Shown: positions 43,646-53,420, numbered from the stretch's first letter. The stretch is DNA of 64,000 bases from Sphingomonas psychrotolerans (GCF_002796605.1 NZ_CP024923.1:4285501-4349500), one strand, 5' to 3'. Numbers and translations are program-made. The notes: generated by a model from the letters alone, not told the origin.

Positions 43646-44767
43646 TCATGCTGCCGCGAAGGTCAGCCGGTTCCCGACATAGGTGCGGATGATCTTCGCG
43701 GGCATCACCCGCATCGCTTCCTGCACGAACACTTCGCCGGTGCAATGCATCGGCACGATCCAGGCGGGATCGATCGCGGCGAGTTCGGCGACGGTGCGGC
43801 GGGCCTCGTCCTCGGTGCGCGGGCGGACCAGGTGGAAGCCGCCGACCACGGCGTGGACCTTGTCGATCCCCGAAAGCTTCTGCGCCTGCCGAACGCTGTT
43901 GATCACGCCGCGATGGCTGCACGACGCGATCACGACGAGGCCGAGCCCCTTCACTGCATAGCAAGTCGCGAGTTCATGCTCGCCATCGTCGGGAAGCTGG
44001 GCGAGGTCACGCTTGGCGGACCCTAGCCCGGCAGCCGCGCAGCCTTTGCCGGGGCGCATCTGTGTGGGGATCGCGGCGCGCTCGAAGCTGGCGAGCGGGA
44101 TCGTGCCGGTGGTGAAGGCCTGACCCTGGATGACTTCCGGGTCCGGGGCGATCCGCACCGCGAAACCGGCCCGCGCCAGTGCGGCGCGGTCGAGCGCGCC
44201 CATCAGCGGCGGGGGCTTGCCGATCAATGCCAGTCGCTCGCAAAACGCCTCCTCGCCGCCGACGTAGAGCGGAATTTGCCGCCGCGCGTGCGCGCCGAAG
44301 AAGCCGGCGAACCCGCCATAGTGATCGAGATGGCCGTGGCTGAGTACCGCGGTATCGAGGTCCGAGAGGTCGATGCCCAGCAAGGCGAGATTGTTGCGGA
44401 CCGTCTCGGGCGAATAGCCGAAATCGACGAGCACGCGCGCGGTCCTTCCGGCGCGCTGCGAGGTGGCAAGCAGCGAGAGGCCGAACTCCGCCTGCAGCGA
44501 CCGACGCGACATTACCCGGCCGGCGGGGCCGTGACCGCCGTTGCGGACGAGCTTCAGCCCCGGAAGGTCGAGGTCCGGGAGGAACGGGCCGAAGGTGGCG
44601 TTGTCGACCAGCACCTGCAGCTCGAGCGAGTCGACCGACGGGATCGACGGGGTCGCTGCGGCGGACTTGACGGCGGCCGCGGCGAAGCCCGCGATTCCCG
44701 CCCCGAGCAATGCCCGCCGGGCGATCGAAAAGGCGTCAGGCGGAAAGGCGTCGGGCGGCGGCGACAT
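43646..44767 (-). CDS. Exported MBL-fold metallohydrolase
   Basis: 373 residues. A Tat-like leader (ARRALLGAGIAGFAAAAVKSAAA) is followed by a metallo-beta-lactamase fold with the ligand motif SHGHLDHYGGFAG, a later GGFHLV and a C-terminal HCTGE that can supply the last histidine. The group resembles exported MBL enzymes (7,8-dihydropterin-6-methyl-4-(beta-D-ribofuranosyl)-aminobenzene-5'-phosphate synthase-like) rather than true beta-lactamases. The ATG at 44767 has GGAAGGAAG ahead. It is convergent with the phosphatase gene. Confidence 0.82.
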   Translation of the reverse strand: MSPPPDAFPPDAFSIARRALLGAGIAGFAAAAVKSAAATPSIPSVDSLELQVLVDNATFGPFLPDLDLPGLKLVRNGGHGPAGRVMSRRSLQAEFGLSLLATSQRAGRTARVLVDFGYSPETVRNNLALLGIDLSDLDTAVLSHGHLDHYGGFAGFFGAHARRQIPLYVGGEEAFCERLALIGKPPPLMGALDRAALARAGFAVRIAPDPEVIQGQAFTTGTIPLASFERAAIPTQMRPGKGCAAAGLGSAKRDLAQLPDDGEHELATCYAVKGLGLVVIASCSHRGVINSVRQAQKLSGIDKVHAVVGGFHLVRPRTEDEARRTVAELAAIDPAWIVPMHCTGEVFVQEAMRVMPAKIIRTYVGNRLTFAAA

Positions 44768-45110
44768 CGGCTTCCTTCCGAATCTGCGGGCGTCCGCCAA
44801 ATTGCCTGCGCAAAGCAGCAGATACAAGCGGCGCGTGGGCAAGACGAGCCGGCGAGGTTCGGTATCCGCAATGGTCGGCCGATCGCGGACGGACTGCCGT
44901 GAGAGGGCGTTTCTTCCTCCACGCGTAGCGAGACATGGTTAACATGAACTTCCCGGCGCCTCCGATAAAGTGCGGAAACGCGCGCCGTCCTCTCAGAGAA
45001 GTTCCGGCGATTTCGCCATGATCTGTCGGTATATTTGACAGTCCTCGTCCCGGCTCCCTCCGAACTCATCCTATAACGCTGAGCAATAATCCCATCGGGA
45101 GCATAGTTAA
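44768..45110. other. Gene-free promoter interval before tandem receptors
   Basis: About 340 bp between the divergent MBL gene and the first TonB receptor of the tandem pair. No gene is seen. A weak TATAAC at about 45072 may be a -10 for the receptor, but no -35 at proper distance was found. Confidence 0.45.
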
Positions 45111-47645
45111 ATGAAACGGGGTACCCTCTTCCTTGCCGCTGCGCCGCTCGCACTCGCGACGCCTGCCTTTGCCGGGACGACGGCGAACGATCCGGCTGTG
45201 CCCAAGGTCGAAGCCGAAGCCAAGACCGCGGAGCCGGCGCAGGACGCCAAGAAGCCGCAGCAGGAAGAAGTCTTCTCGACCGGCGTCGCCAAGGGCCGCG
45301 ACCGTCTCAACAGCGCGACTTCGACCAGCTCGCTCAAGGACGACCAGATCGAGCTCTTCGGCGCCCGCTCGCTCGCCGAGATTCTCCGCAACATCCCGGG
45401 CGTCCGCGCAGAGGCCGTGAGCGGCGAAGGCAATGCCAGCTATTCGATCCGCGGCCTGCCGCTGGCGTCGACCGGCTCGAAGTTTCTGCAGTTGCAGGAA
45501 GACGGCCTGCCGGTGCTCGAATTCGGCGACATCAATTTCATGTCGCCCGACGTCTTCATGCGCGCCGACCTCAACCTCGCGCAGGTGGAAGCGATCCGGG
45601 GCGGATCCGCGTCGACCTTCGCGTCGAACTCGCCCGGCGGCGTGATCAACCTCCTCTCCAAGACCGGCGACGTCGAAGGCGGCGCCATCCAGGCGACCGT
45701 CGGCCTCGATTACGGCGAGAAGCGCGTCGACTTCGAATATGGCAGCAAGCTCAGCGATACGCTGCGCTTCCATGTCGGCGGCTTCTATCGCAGCGGCGAA
45801 GGCCCGCGCGACATCGGCTATGACGGCTATCGCGGCGGCCAGGTGAAGTTCAACATCACCAAGGAGTTCACCGGCGGCTACGTTCGTTTCTACGGCAAGC
45901 TGCTCGACGACCGGACGCCCGGCTATCAGGCCGTGCCGGTGGGCGTGACGGGCACCAACGCCGACCCGAGCTTCGCCAACATCGCGAACTTCGACATCAA
46001 GCGGGACTCGCTGCTGTCGCCCTACATCACCAACGTCGTGGCGCTGGACGGCAACAACCGGGTCGTTAGCCACGACGCCCGCGATGGCACCCATCCCACG
46101 GTCAAGTCGTTCGGGGTCGAGACGCAGTTCGAGCTCGGCGACTGGACGATCACCGAGAAGTTCCGCTTCGCGGACATCTCCGCGCACCTCACCCAGAGCA
46201 TTCCGCTCACTCTCGCCCCGGCGGCAGGGCTTGCCTTCCAGTTCGGCGGCCCCGGCGCGCGGCTGAGCTATGCGACCGGCCCGAATGCGGGCCAGGCGAT
46301 CACCAATCCCGCGTCGCTCAACGGCAACGGGCTGCTCGCCATGGGGCTGTTGATGGACATCCAGGTCGACAGCCTCGACAACATGACCAACGACCTGCGC
46401 GCCACCCGCGTGTGGGAGATCGGCGGCGGCAAGCTGACGACGACGGCGGGCTTCTACAAATCGTCGCAGGAGTTCGACGCCAACTGGTCGTTCACGACGA
46501 TCCTGTCGGACGTGGTCGGTGGCGGCAATGCCGCGCTCGTCAACATCGCCACTGCGGGCGGCGTTCCGATCACGCAGGACGGCTATACCAGCTTCAGCAC
46601 TGCGGGGACCGCCGGCTATCGCCGCCGCTACGACGTCAACTTCGACGTCAGCGCGCCCTATGCCTCGGTCAACTACCATATCGGCAAGGTCGCGATCGGC
46701 GGCAGCGTCCGTTATGACTTCGGCAGTGTCCAGGGTTCGGTGTTCGGCGCCGATCTGGGCGGTGGCCGCGTCGGCATCCGGCCGGTCGACATCAACGGCG
46801 ACGGCGTGATCTCGTTTCCCGAGAGCCAGACCGCGGTTTTGCCGCTCACCCAGCCCGCGCCGGTCGATTATAATTACAAGTATCTGAGCTATTCGACGGG
46901 CATCAACTTCCGCGTCTCGGAGCCATTGGCGGTCTTCGCCCGCTACAGCCGGGGCAGCCGCGCAGCGGCCGACCGGATCCTGTTCACCCCTGCGGTGAGC
47001 GCGCTCGACGGAAGCCTGCTCGATCCCGAGGGCGCCTATGACGCGGTCCGCCAGACCGAGTTGGGCGTGAAGTTCCGCAAGGCGGGCGTGACGCTCAACT
47101 TCACCGGCTTCCTGGCGAGCACGGGCGAGCGGAACATGCAGGTCAACAGCGCGCCCGACGGTTCGGTGCAGGTCGAGCAGATCGCCCGCAAGTACAGCGC
47201 GAAGGGCGTCGAGTTCGAGGGCGGGTTCCAGCACGGTCCGTTCAGTCTCACGGCGGGCGCGACCTACACGATCGCCAAGATCTCCGAGGATGCGGCCCAT
47301 CCCCAGCTCGTGGACAATATCCCCCGGCACCAGGCGCGGCTCATCTTCCAGGCGACGCCGCAATTCTCGACCGAGCTGTTCACTGTCGGAGCCAATGTCG
47401 TGGGCACCACCAGCAGCTTCGCGCAGGATACCAACCAGCTGAAGATGCCCGGCTACACGACGGTCAACGGCTTCGTGCAGTTCCGGCCTGCGGACCGGGT
47501 CCAGCTGATGCTGAACGCCAACAACCTGTTCGACACGCTCGGCTTCGCCGAGATCACGCAGGGGTCGATCCCCGCGAGTGGTCAGGTGACGGCGCGCGCC
47601 ATCAACGGCCGGACGATCTCGGCTTCGGTCCGCTTCGACTTCTGA
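45111..47645 (+). CDS. TonB-dependent receptor, tandem copy 1
   Basis: 844 residues. Signal peptide (LFLAAAPLALATPAFA), an N-terminal linker, then EVFSTGVAKGRDRLNSA, a plug domain (SLAEILRNIPGVRAEAVSGEGNASYSIRGLPLAS, VEAIRGGSASTFASNSPGGVINLLSKTGD) and a 22-strand barrel ending SVRFDF. The substrate is unknown; plug sequences of this type are not siderophore-specific. It is followed by a close paralogue and separated from it by a terminator, so the two may be expressed separately. Confidence 0.9.
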   Translation: MKRGTLFLAAAPLALATPAFAGTTANDPAVPKVEAEAKTAEPAQDAKKPQQEEVFSTGVAKGRDRLNSATSTSSLKDDQIELFGARSLAEILRNIPGVRAEAVSGEGNASYSIRGLPLASTGSKFLQLQEDGLPVLEFGDINFMSPDVFMRADLNLAQVEAIRGGSASTFASNSPGGVINLLSKTGDVEGGAIQATVGLDYGEKRVDFEYGSKLSDTLRFHVGGFYRSGEGPRDIGYDGYRGGQVKFNITKEFTGGYVRFYGKLLDDRTPGYQAVPVGVTGTNADPSFANIANFDIKRDSLLSPYITNVVALDGNNRVVSHDARDGTHPTVKSFGVETQFELGDWTITEKFRFADISAHLTQSIPLTLAPAAGLAFQFGGPGARLSYATGPNAGQAITNPASLNGNGLLAMGLLMDIQVDSLDNMTNDLRATRVWEIGGGKLTTTAGFYKSSQEFDANWSFTTILSDVVGGGNAALVNIATAGGVPITQDGYTSFSTAGTAGYRRRYDVNFDVSAPYASVNYHIGKVAIGGSVRYDFGSVQGSVFGADLGGGRVGIRPVDINGDGVISFPESQTAVLPLTQPAPVDYNYKYLSYSTGINFRVSEPLAVFARYSRGSRAAADRILFTPAVSALDGSLLDPEGAYDAVRQTELGVKFRKAGVTLNFTGFLASTGERNMQVNSAPDGSVQVEQIARKYSAKGVEFEGGFQHGPFSLTAGATYTIAKISEDAAHPQLVDNIPRHQARLIFQATPQFSTELFTVGANVVGTTSSFAQDTNQLKMPGYTTVNGFVQFRPADRVQLMLNANNLFDTLGFAEITQGSIPASGQVTARAINGRTISASVRFDF

Positions 47646-47657
47646 TCCTCAAACAAT

Positions 47658-47690
47658 CCGGGCCGCCGCGTGCGGCCCGGGCTTTCCTTT
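47658..47690 (+). terminator. Terminator between tandem receptors
   Basis: A 9-bp perfect stem CCGGGCCGC / GCGGCCCGG with a 5-base loop is followed by GCTTTCCTTTC. It lies just after the first receptor stop and makes readthrough into the second unlikely. Confidence 0.75.
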
Positions 47691-47763
47691 CTACTGCCCC
47701 AGGGGGGGCTGTTTCAACGAGGGCGCCGCGATGCGACGCCCGATAACAAGGGGTTTGACTACC

Positions 47764-50247
47764 GTGAAAAAGCATCTGTTGTTGTTGTCCGTTGCGCCGT
47801 TCGCGCTCGCTACCCCGGCCTTCGCCGAGGACAAGCCGGCCGCACCTGCGCAGCCCCAGACCGAAGCCCAGGCGGAGGCTCCCGAAAAGGAAGTCTTCTC
47901 GACCGGCGTCGCCAAGGGCCGTGACATTCTCGACAGTGCGATTTCGACCAGCTCGCTGAAGGAGGCCGAGGTCCAGAAGCTCGGCGCGCGCTCGCTTGCC
48001 GAAATCCTGCGCACGCTGCCGGGCATCCGCGTCGAAGCGTCGTCGGGCGACGGCAATTCCAACTACACGATCCGCGGCCTTCCGCTTGCCTCGGGCGGCT
48101 CGAAATATCTGCAGATCGAGGAAGACGGCCTGCCGGTGCTCGAATTCGGCGACGTCTTCAACGCCTCGTCCGACAATTTCATCCGCGCCGATCTGAACCT
48201 CGCCGCGATCGAGGCGATCCGCGGCGGCTCGGCCTCGACCTTCGCGTCGAATTCGCCGGGTGGCGTGATCAACCTGATCTCGAAGACCGGCGACACCGAG
48301 GGCGGGACGATCCAGGCGACCGCCGGGCTCGATTACGGCGAGAAGCGCGTCGACTTCGAATATGGCAGCAAGCTCAGCGACAATCTGCGCTTCCATGTCG
48401 GCGGCTTCTATCGCAGCGGCGAAGGCCCGCGCGACATCGGCTATAACGGCTATCGCGGCGGCCAGGTGAAGTTCAACGTCACGCGCTCGTTCGACAACGG
48501 TTTCGTCCGTCTCTACGCCAAGCTGCTCGACGATCGCTCGCCGCAATATGTGCCGGCGCCGGTGCTGATCAGCGGCACGAACGACAAGCCCAAGTTCACC
48601 AAGATCGCCAATTTCGATCCGAGCAAGGACTCGCTGCTGTCGAGCAACATCGGCACCTTCCTCTCGCTCGATCGCGATAATCAGCCGATCGCCGAGAATT
48701 TCCATGACGGCCTGCACGCGATCTCGAAGTCGGTCGGGCTCGAGGCGCAGTTCGAGATCGCCGGCTTCTCGTTCACCGAGCGTGCACGCTATTCGGCGAA
48801 TTCGGGCGATCTCTTCCGCGCGGTTCCCGGCAGCATCACCACGGCATCGGCGCTCGCCACCACGACCGGCGGCGCCGGCGCGACTTTGCGGTATGCGAGC
48901 GGCCCGAACATGGGGCAGGCGATCACCAATCCGGGCGGACTCAACGGCAACGGCCTGCTGGCCAGCGTCTATCTCGCCAAGGTCAAGCTGCACTCGCTCA
49001 ACAACTTCACCAACGATCTGCGCGCCAATCGCGTGTGGAAGCTGGGCGGCGGCGACCTGACGGTCACTGCCGGCGTCTACAAGGCGATGCAGACGATCGA
49101 CATGGACTGGCTGTACTCGACGGCGATCCAGGACGTGGTCGGCGGCGGCAATTCGTCGCTGGTCGACGTGGCCAATGCCGGGGGCACCACGCTGACCCAG
49201 AACGGCTATTCGGCCTTCGCGATCAGCAATCTCAGCCTGCTCCACCGCGCGTTCAACGTCGATTACGACATCACCGCGCCCTATGGTTCGATCAACTATC
49301 GCTTCGGCAAGATCGCGATCGGCGGCAGCGTCCGCTATGACATGGGCAGCGTGAACGGCACCGTATTCGGCGCCGATCTCGGCGGTGGCCGGGTAGGCAT
49401 CACGTCGTTCGACTTCAACCGTGACGGAGTGATCTCGCAGGCCGAATCGCGCACCGCGATGATGCCGCTGACCCAGCCCTCGCCGGTCAATTACGACTAT
49501 AAGTATCTCAGCTATTCGGCGGGCATCAATTACCGCATCGCCGAAGAGCTGGCGGTGTTCGCGCGCTACAGCCGCGGCGCCCGCGCCAATGCCGACAAGA
49601 TCCTGTTCACCTCGGCGATCAACTATAACAGCGGCGACCTGTTCAACCCGGAATCGGCCTATGACACGGTGAAGCAGCTCGAGGGCGGGGTGAAGTTCCG
49701 CCAGGCGGGGCTCGCGCTCAACCTCGTCGGCTTCCTCGCCGACTCCGAGGACCAGAACATCCAGTCGGGTTCGGGTCTCGGCACCTCGCGGCTCTATCGT
49801 GCCTACGGCGCCGAGTTCGAGGGCAGCTTCCGCCGCGGTCCGTTCAGCCTCAACGCCGGCGCGACCTGGACCAAGGCGAAGATCACCGAGGATCTGCTGA
49901 ATGCGGCGATCACCGGTCTCGAGCCGCGTCACCAGCCGGAATGGAGCTTCCAGCTGATGCCGCAGATCGACACCAAATGGGCAACGTTCGGCGCCAGCTC
50001 GGTCACCATCACCAGCAGCTATGCGCAGGATACCGACCAGCTCAAGATGCCCGGTTTCACGGTGGTGAATGCCTTTGTGCAGTTCCGCCCGACCGAGGGG
50101 GTCCAGCTGAGCGTGAACGCCAACAACGTGTTCAACACGCTGGGGTATTTCGAGATCTCGCAAGCCACGATGCCCGCCAACGGCATCGCCTGGGGTCGCG
50201 CGGTCAACGGCCGGACCATCTCGAGCTCGCTGCGCTTCTCTTTCTGA
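47764..50247 (+). CDS. TonB-dependent receptor, tandem copy 2
   Basis: 827 residues, closely related to the preceding receptor along its whole length. Shared stretches include EVFSTGVAKGRD, RGGSASTFASNSPGGVINL and EYGSKLSDxLRFHVGGFYRSG. A duplicated pair is therefore certain. The GTG at 47764 is chosen: it starts a good signal peptide (MKKHLLLLSVAPFALATPAFA). The barrel ends in SLRFSF. Divergence is greatest in parts of the barrel and loops, which suggests a different ligand. Confidence 0.9.
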   Translation: MKKHLLLLSVAPFALATPAFAEDKPAAPAQPQTEAQAEAPEKEVFSTGVAKGRDILDSAISTSSLKEAEVQKLGARSLAEILRTLPGIRVEASSGDGNSNYTIRGLPLASGGSKYLQIEEDGLPVLEFGDVFNASSDNFIRADLNLAAIEAIRGGSASTFASNSPGGVINLISKTGDTEGGTIQATAGLDYGEKRVDFEYGSKLSDNLRFHVGGFYRSGEGPRDIGYNGYRGGQVKFNVTRSFDNGFVRLYAKLLDDRSPQYVPAPVLISGTNDKPKFTKIANFDPSKDSLLSSNIGTFLSLDRDNQPIAENFHDGLHAISKSVGLEAQFEIAGFSFTERARYSANSGDLFRAVPGSITTASALATTTGGAGATLRYASGPNMGQAITNPGGLNGNGLLASVYLAKVKLHSLNNFTNDLRANRVWKLGGGDLTVTAGVYKAMQTIDMDWLYSTAIQDVVGGGNSSLVDVANAGGTTLTQNGYSAFAISNLSLLHRAFNVDYDITAPYGSINYRFGKIAIGGSVRYDMGSVNGTVFGADLGGGRVGITSFDFNRDGVISQAESRTAMMPLTQPSPVNYDYKYLSYSAGINYRIAEELAVFARYSRGARANADKILFTSAINYNSGDLFNPESAYDTVKQLEGGVKFRQAGLALNLVGFLADSEDQNIQSGSGLGTSRLYRAYGAEFEGSFRRGPFSLNAGATWTKAKITEDLLNAAITGLEPRHQPEWSFQLMPQIDTKWATFGASSVTITSSYAQDTDQLKMPGFTVVNAFVQFRPTEGVQLSVNANNVFNTLGYFEISQATMPANGIAWGRAVNGRTISSSLRFSF

Positions 50248-50272
50248 GCGCCACGAAAACGGTGGCATTGAA

Positions 50273-50294
50273 GGCCGCTCCCCCGGGAGCGGCC
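50273..50294 (+). terminator. Hairpin after second receptor
   Basis: A 9-bp stem GGCCGCTCC / GGAGCGGCC with a 4-base loop is followed by TATAAT at 50295-50300. It may terminate the receptor transcript; the TATAAT could equally serve as a -10 for the chemoreceptor gene. Confidence 0.55.
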
Positions 50295-50333
50295 TATAAT
50301 GCAAAGTGAAACGAAAAGAGCAGAGTAGCCAAC

Positions 50334-52178
50334 ATGCTGAAGTCGATGAAAATCCCGAGGAAGCTGGGTCTGTCATTCCTGACGATCTGCGCGACTGCCG
50401 CGATCGTGATGGGGGTGTTCTACACCAACATCTCGTCGATCAGCAGCTCGACCGATGCGAATAATCTCAGCCAGGAAATCCACGCCAAGACCCAGGCGCT
50501 GGAAACCTCGCTATTGCGGCAGAACAGCCAGTTTCGCGGGTTCCTCGTGACCGCGGACGAAACGTACCTCAAATCCTATAACGAGGGACGCGACGATTAC
50601 GACAAGGCCTCGTCCGAGCTCGAGGAAACCCTGACCGAGCCGGCGCAAAAAGCCGCTTTGCTCAAGTCGCGCGAGGAAACGCTCGCGTGGCGCAAGGATT
50701 GGGGCGACCGGCTGATCGCCAAGGTCAAGGCCGGCCAGCGCGACGCCGCCGAGGCCGACGTGCGCGCCGCCGGCAAGGCCGTGCTGACCAGCGCCGCGGT
50801 GCTGCCGCTGCGCGAGATCAAGGACGCACAGACCAAGCGGATCGAAGAGAATGGCGCCCGCCAGGAGACCGCGATCAAATCCGCTCTGTTCGTGCTCGTG
50901 CTCGGCGCGCTCGCATTGATGGGCATCGCAATCGCACTCGCAGTGATGCTGACCCGACTGATTGCCCGTCCCGTATCAGGTCTCACTCGCACGATGGCCG
51001 ATCTCGCCGCAGGCAAGAACGACATCGCCGTGCCCGACACCGATCGCGGCGACGAACTGGGCGACATGGCCCGCGCGGTTTTGGTGTTCCGCGATGCCGC
51101 AGTCGCCAAGCAGACCGCCGAAGCCGCCAATGCCCGCGCCGAAGCCGAACAGAAGATGGTGGTCGAGACCGTCTCGGCGCAGCTCTCCGAACTCGCCAAC
51201 GGCAACCTCACCGCCGAGATCAGCCGCGACTTCCCGGGCGACTATGCGACGGTGAAGACCAACTTCAACGCCGCGGTCGCCGAGCTGCGCAGCCTGATCG
51301 GCACCGTGATGCAGAGCGCCTCGACGATCCGCGACGGATCGAACGAGATCGCCCAGGCTTCCGAGGATCTCGCCCGACGTACCGAAGCCAATGCCGCGAG
51401 CCTCGAGGAGACTTCGGCGGCGGTGACCCAGATGGACGGCCGCCTCAAGCAGACCGCCGCGGCCGCCGGCCGCACGGTCCAGCGCGCCGACGGGACGATC
51501 GTGACGGTCTCCAACGGCCGCGCGACCGCCGACGAAGCGATGCAGGCGATGACTCGCGTGGCGGATTCGGCCAAAGGCATCGACAGCGTGATCGAGGGTC
51601 TCGACAAGATCGCGTTCCAGACGCGGGTTCTCGCGATGAATGCGGCGGTCGAAGCCGGTCGTGCCGGTGAAGCGGGCCGCGGTTTCGCAGTCGTCGCCGA
51701 TCTCGTCTCTGCATTGGCGATGCGTGCCGAGGAAGAAGCCGGCCGTGCCCGCGATCAGCTGACTGCCACCCAGACCGACATCGTCGCCGCAGTGGAGATG
51801 GTTCAGAAGGTTGATACGGCGCTTGCCGACATCTCCGGCGACGTAGGCGAAGTCCACAAGCTGCTCGGCGAGATGGCGAACGACAACCAGGCCCAGTCGA
51901 CTGCGATCAGCGAGATCAGCATCGCAATCGGGACGATGGACCAGTCGACCCAGCAGAATGCCGCGATGGTCGAGGAAACTTCGGCCGCCGCACGCAACCT
52001 CAGCGGTGAAGTCGCCGCTCTGAGCGAGCAGGCGTCGCGGTTCAATGTCGGGTCGTCCGGTGGCAATCGCCAGAGCAAGACGCAGATCCGCTTCGACGGA
52101 CCGGTCAAGCCGCTGCCCGCTGCCGCGGTGCCCGCGCTGAAACGCGCGAACGGCCACGACGACTGGCAATCGTTCTGA
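50334..52178 (+). CDS. Methyl-accepting chemotaxis protein with CHASE3-like sensor
   Basis: 614 residues. Helix 1 is near residues 10-32, a helical CHASE3-type periplasmic domain spans about 35-180 (SLLRQNSQFRGFLVTADETYLKSYNEGRDDYDK), and the second membrane helix is near 185-207. HAMP domains follow, then the signalling coiled coil. The hairpin reads FQTRVLAMNAAVEAGRAGEAGRGFAVVADLVSALAMRAEEEA, departing from the usual A-S-E-V-R-x-L-A-x-R-S. The C-terminus DDWQSF resembles the W-x-x-F tether that recruits CheR/CheB. It senses an unknown signal. It follows the receptor pair with a 9-bp hairpin between. Confidence 0.92.
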   Translation: MLKSMKIPRKLGLSFLTICATAAIVMGVFYTNISSISSSTDANNLSQEIHAKTQALETSLLRQNSQFRGFLVTADETYLKSYNEGRDDYDKASSELEETLTEPAQKAALLKSREETLAWRKDWGDRLIAKVKAGQRDAAEADVRAAGKAVLTSAAVLPLREIKDAQTKRIEENGARQETAIKSALFVLVLGALALMGIAIALAVMLTRLIARPVSGLTRTMADLAAGKNDIAVPDTDRGDELGDMARAVLVFRDAAVAKQTAEAANARAEAEQKMVVETVSAQLSELANGNLTAEISRDFPGDYATVKTNFNAAVAELRSLIGTVMQSASTIRDGSNEIAQASEDLARRTEANAASLEETSAAVTQMDGRLKQTAAAAGRTVQRADGTIVTVSNGRATADEAMQAMTRVADSAKGIDSVIEGLDKIAFQTRVLAMNAAVEAGRAGEAGRGFAVVADLVSALAMRAEEEAGRARDQLTATQTDIVAAVEMVQKVDTALADISGDVGEVHKLLGEMANDNQAQSTAISEISIAIGTMDQSTQQNAAMVEETSAAARNLSGEVAALSEQASRFNVGSSGGNRQSKTQIRFDGPVKPLPAAAVPALKRANGHDDWQSF

Positions 52179-52186
52179 GCAAGTAT

Positions 52187-52218
52187 CGGGCTGCCGCGCT
52201 GACCGGCGCGGCAGCCCG
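52187..52218 (+). terminator. Strong hairpin after chemoreceptor
   Basis: A perfect 13-bp stem CGGGCTGCCGCGC / GCGCGGCAGCCCG with a 6-base loop starts 8 bp past the stop codon. No T-run follows, but the stem is strong enough to be a likely terminator. Confidence 0.6.
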
Positions 52219-52271
52219 AAGCTCGATTATGCGTAACGATTCGCCGGGTCGCATCCGGCGAAGGGAGGACT

Positions 52272-53321
52272 ATGACCGACAACCTTGCGACCCGGGGCGA
52301 ATTCGCGCGCCAGGCGGACATCGCCCGCGCACTCGGCTCGCCATTCGTTGCTTCGGTCCTCGAAGCCGGCGAACGCCACCTCCGCCGGGCTCCGCGCACC
52401 GCGGCGCTGATCGAGACATGGCCGGGGGATCCTTCGGCAGCGGCATTGGCGATGCGGTTCAACGCGGCGATCCACGCGCTCGCGCGTCGCGGCCGGCCGC
52501 AGCGGCTCGAAGCGCTCTACAAGCGCCAGCATGACGATTTCGACGGCGCGCTCTGCGCCGCGCTGGTGAGCGAGGACGAATTCATCGCCCACTGGATGCG
52601 CCAGCCGACCCAGACCAACGAAGTCAATCGCGCCGCAGCGATCCTCTCGGCGCTGATGGTCGCGGGCGACAGGTTCGGGTTGCCGTTCGAATTGCTCGAA
52701 CTGGGATCGAGCGCCGGACTCAACCTCAATCTCGCGTATTATGCCTATGATCTGGGCGGCGTGCCGGCAGGCATGCCCGGCTCGTCGGTGCAGATCGAGC
52801 CCATTTGGCACGGTGCGGCGCCGCCTGAGGCCAAGGTCGAAGTGCTCGCGGCGCAAGGCGTCGACCTCCATCCGCTCAACGTCGCCGACGAGGCGACGCG
52901 CGACCGGCTGTTGTCGTTCGTCTTCGCCGACCAGCCGGCGCGCGCCGAGCGGCTGCAAAATGCAATCACGCTCGCCCAGCGCCATCCGCCGCAGATCGCC
53001 CGTGCCGACGCAGTATCGTGGCTGGCCGAGCAGCTCGTGGTGCCGCAGGCGGACGGACGCTGCCGCGCGGTCTTCCATTCGATGGTGCTGCAATATCTGA
53101 CTGCCGAGGATCGCAAGGCGGCGACCGATCTGATCGCCGCGGCCGGCGCGCGTGCCACGATGGAGCGCCCGCTCGCCTGGGTGAGCTTCGAATGGACGCC
53201 GAATCGCAGCGAGGTCCAATTGTGGCTGACGCTCTGGCCGAGCGGCGAGGCGCGGCAGCTCGCCACCTGCCATCCTTATGGCGCGTGGATCGAATGGCAC
53301 GGAGGGCAGGCGCGGCCGTAA
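52272..53321 (+). CDS. DUF2332-family protein
   Basis: 349 residues, soluble. The DUF2332 pattern is clear: FARQADIARALGSPF at the start, TNEVNRAAAILSALMVAG, a glycine-rich methyltransferase-like LLELGSSAGLNLNLAYYAYDLGG, and the closing FEWTPNRSEVQLWLTLWPSGEARQLATCHPYGAWIEW. The function of the family is unknown; the fold and GSSAGLN motif suggest a SAM-dependent methyltransferase. The gene is alone. Confidence 0.88.
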   Translation: MTDNLATRGEFARQADIARALGSPFVASVLEAGERHLRRAPRTAALIETWPGDPSAAALAMRFNAAIHALARRGRPQRLEALYKRQHDDFDGALCAALVSEDEFIAHWMRQPTQTNEVNRAAAILSALMVAGDRFGLPFELLELGSSAGLNLNLAYYAYDLGGVPAGMPGSSVQIEPIWHGAAPPEAKVEVLAAQGVDLHPLNVADEATRDRLLSFVFADQPARAERLQNAITLAQRHPPQIARADAVSWLAEQLVVPQADGRCRAVFHSMVLQYLTAEDRKAATDLIAAAGARATMERPLAWVSFEWTPNRSEVQLWLTLWPSGEARQLATCHPYGAWIEWHGGQARP

Positions 53322-53352
53322 ATCGACGCATCGGGCGCGGAGAGCCGGAACC

Positions 53353-53366
53353 TTGATCTGAATCAA
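53353..53366. promoter_or_regulatory. FNR/FixK anaerobox TTGAT-N4-ATCAA
   Basis: TTGATCTGAATCAA is an exact match to the FNR/FixK consensus. It ends 55 bp before the PAS gene start, consistent with activation from about -41. It predicts induction when oxygen is low. Confidence 0.8.
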
Positions 53367-53420
53367 GAGTTTGGTGTTCAGAGTCGGGAAAGCCTTCCGT
53401 CCACGCCCGGAAAGACCTTT

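Noticed and set aside
47602-50376. Very long antisense ORF (924 residues) opposite the second TonB receptor, with similar ones opposite acnA, the first receptor and the acyl-CoA dehydrogenase
   Set aside because: Long antisense frames are expected from high-GC codon bias; the translations are low-complexity and rich in Arg, Ala, His and Asp, while the sense strands encode clear families.
53348-53420. GGAAC upstream of the PAS gene as an EcfG -35
   Set aside because: No CGTT at 16-18 bp; the exact FNR/FixK box overlapping this region is the better explanation.
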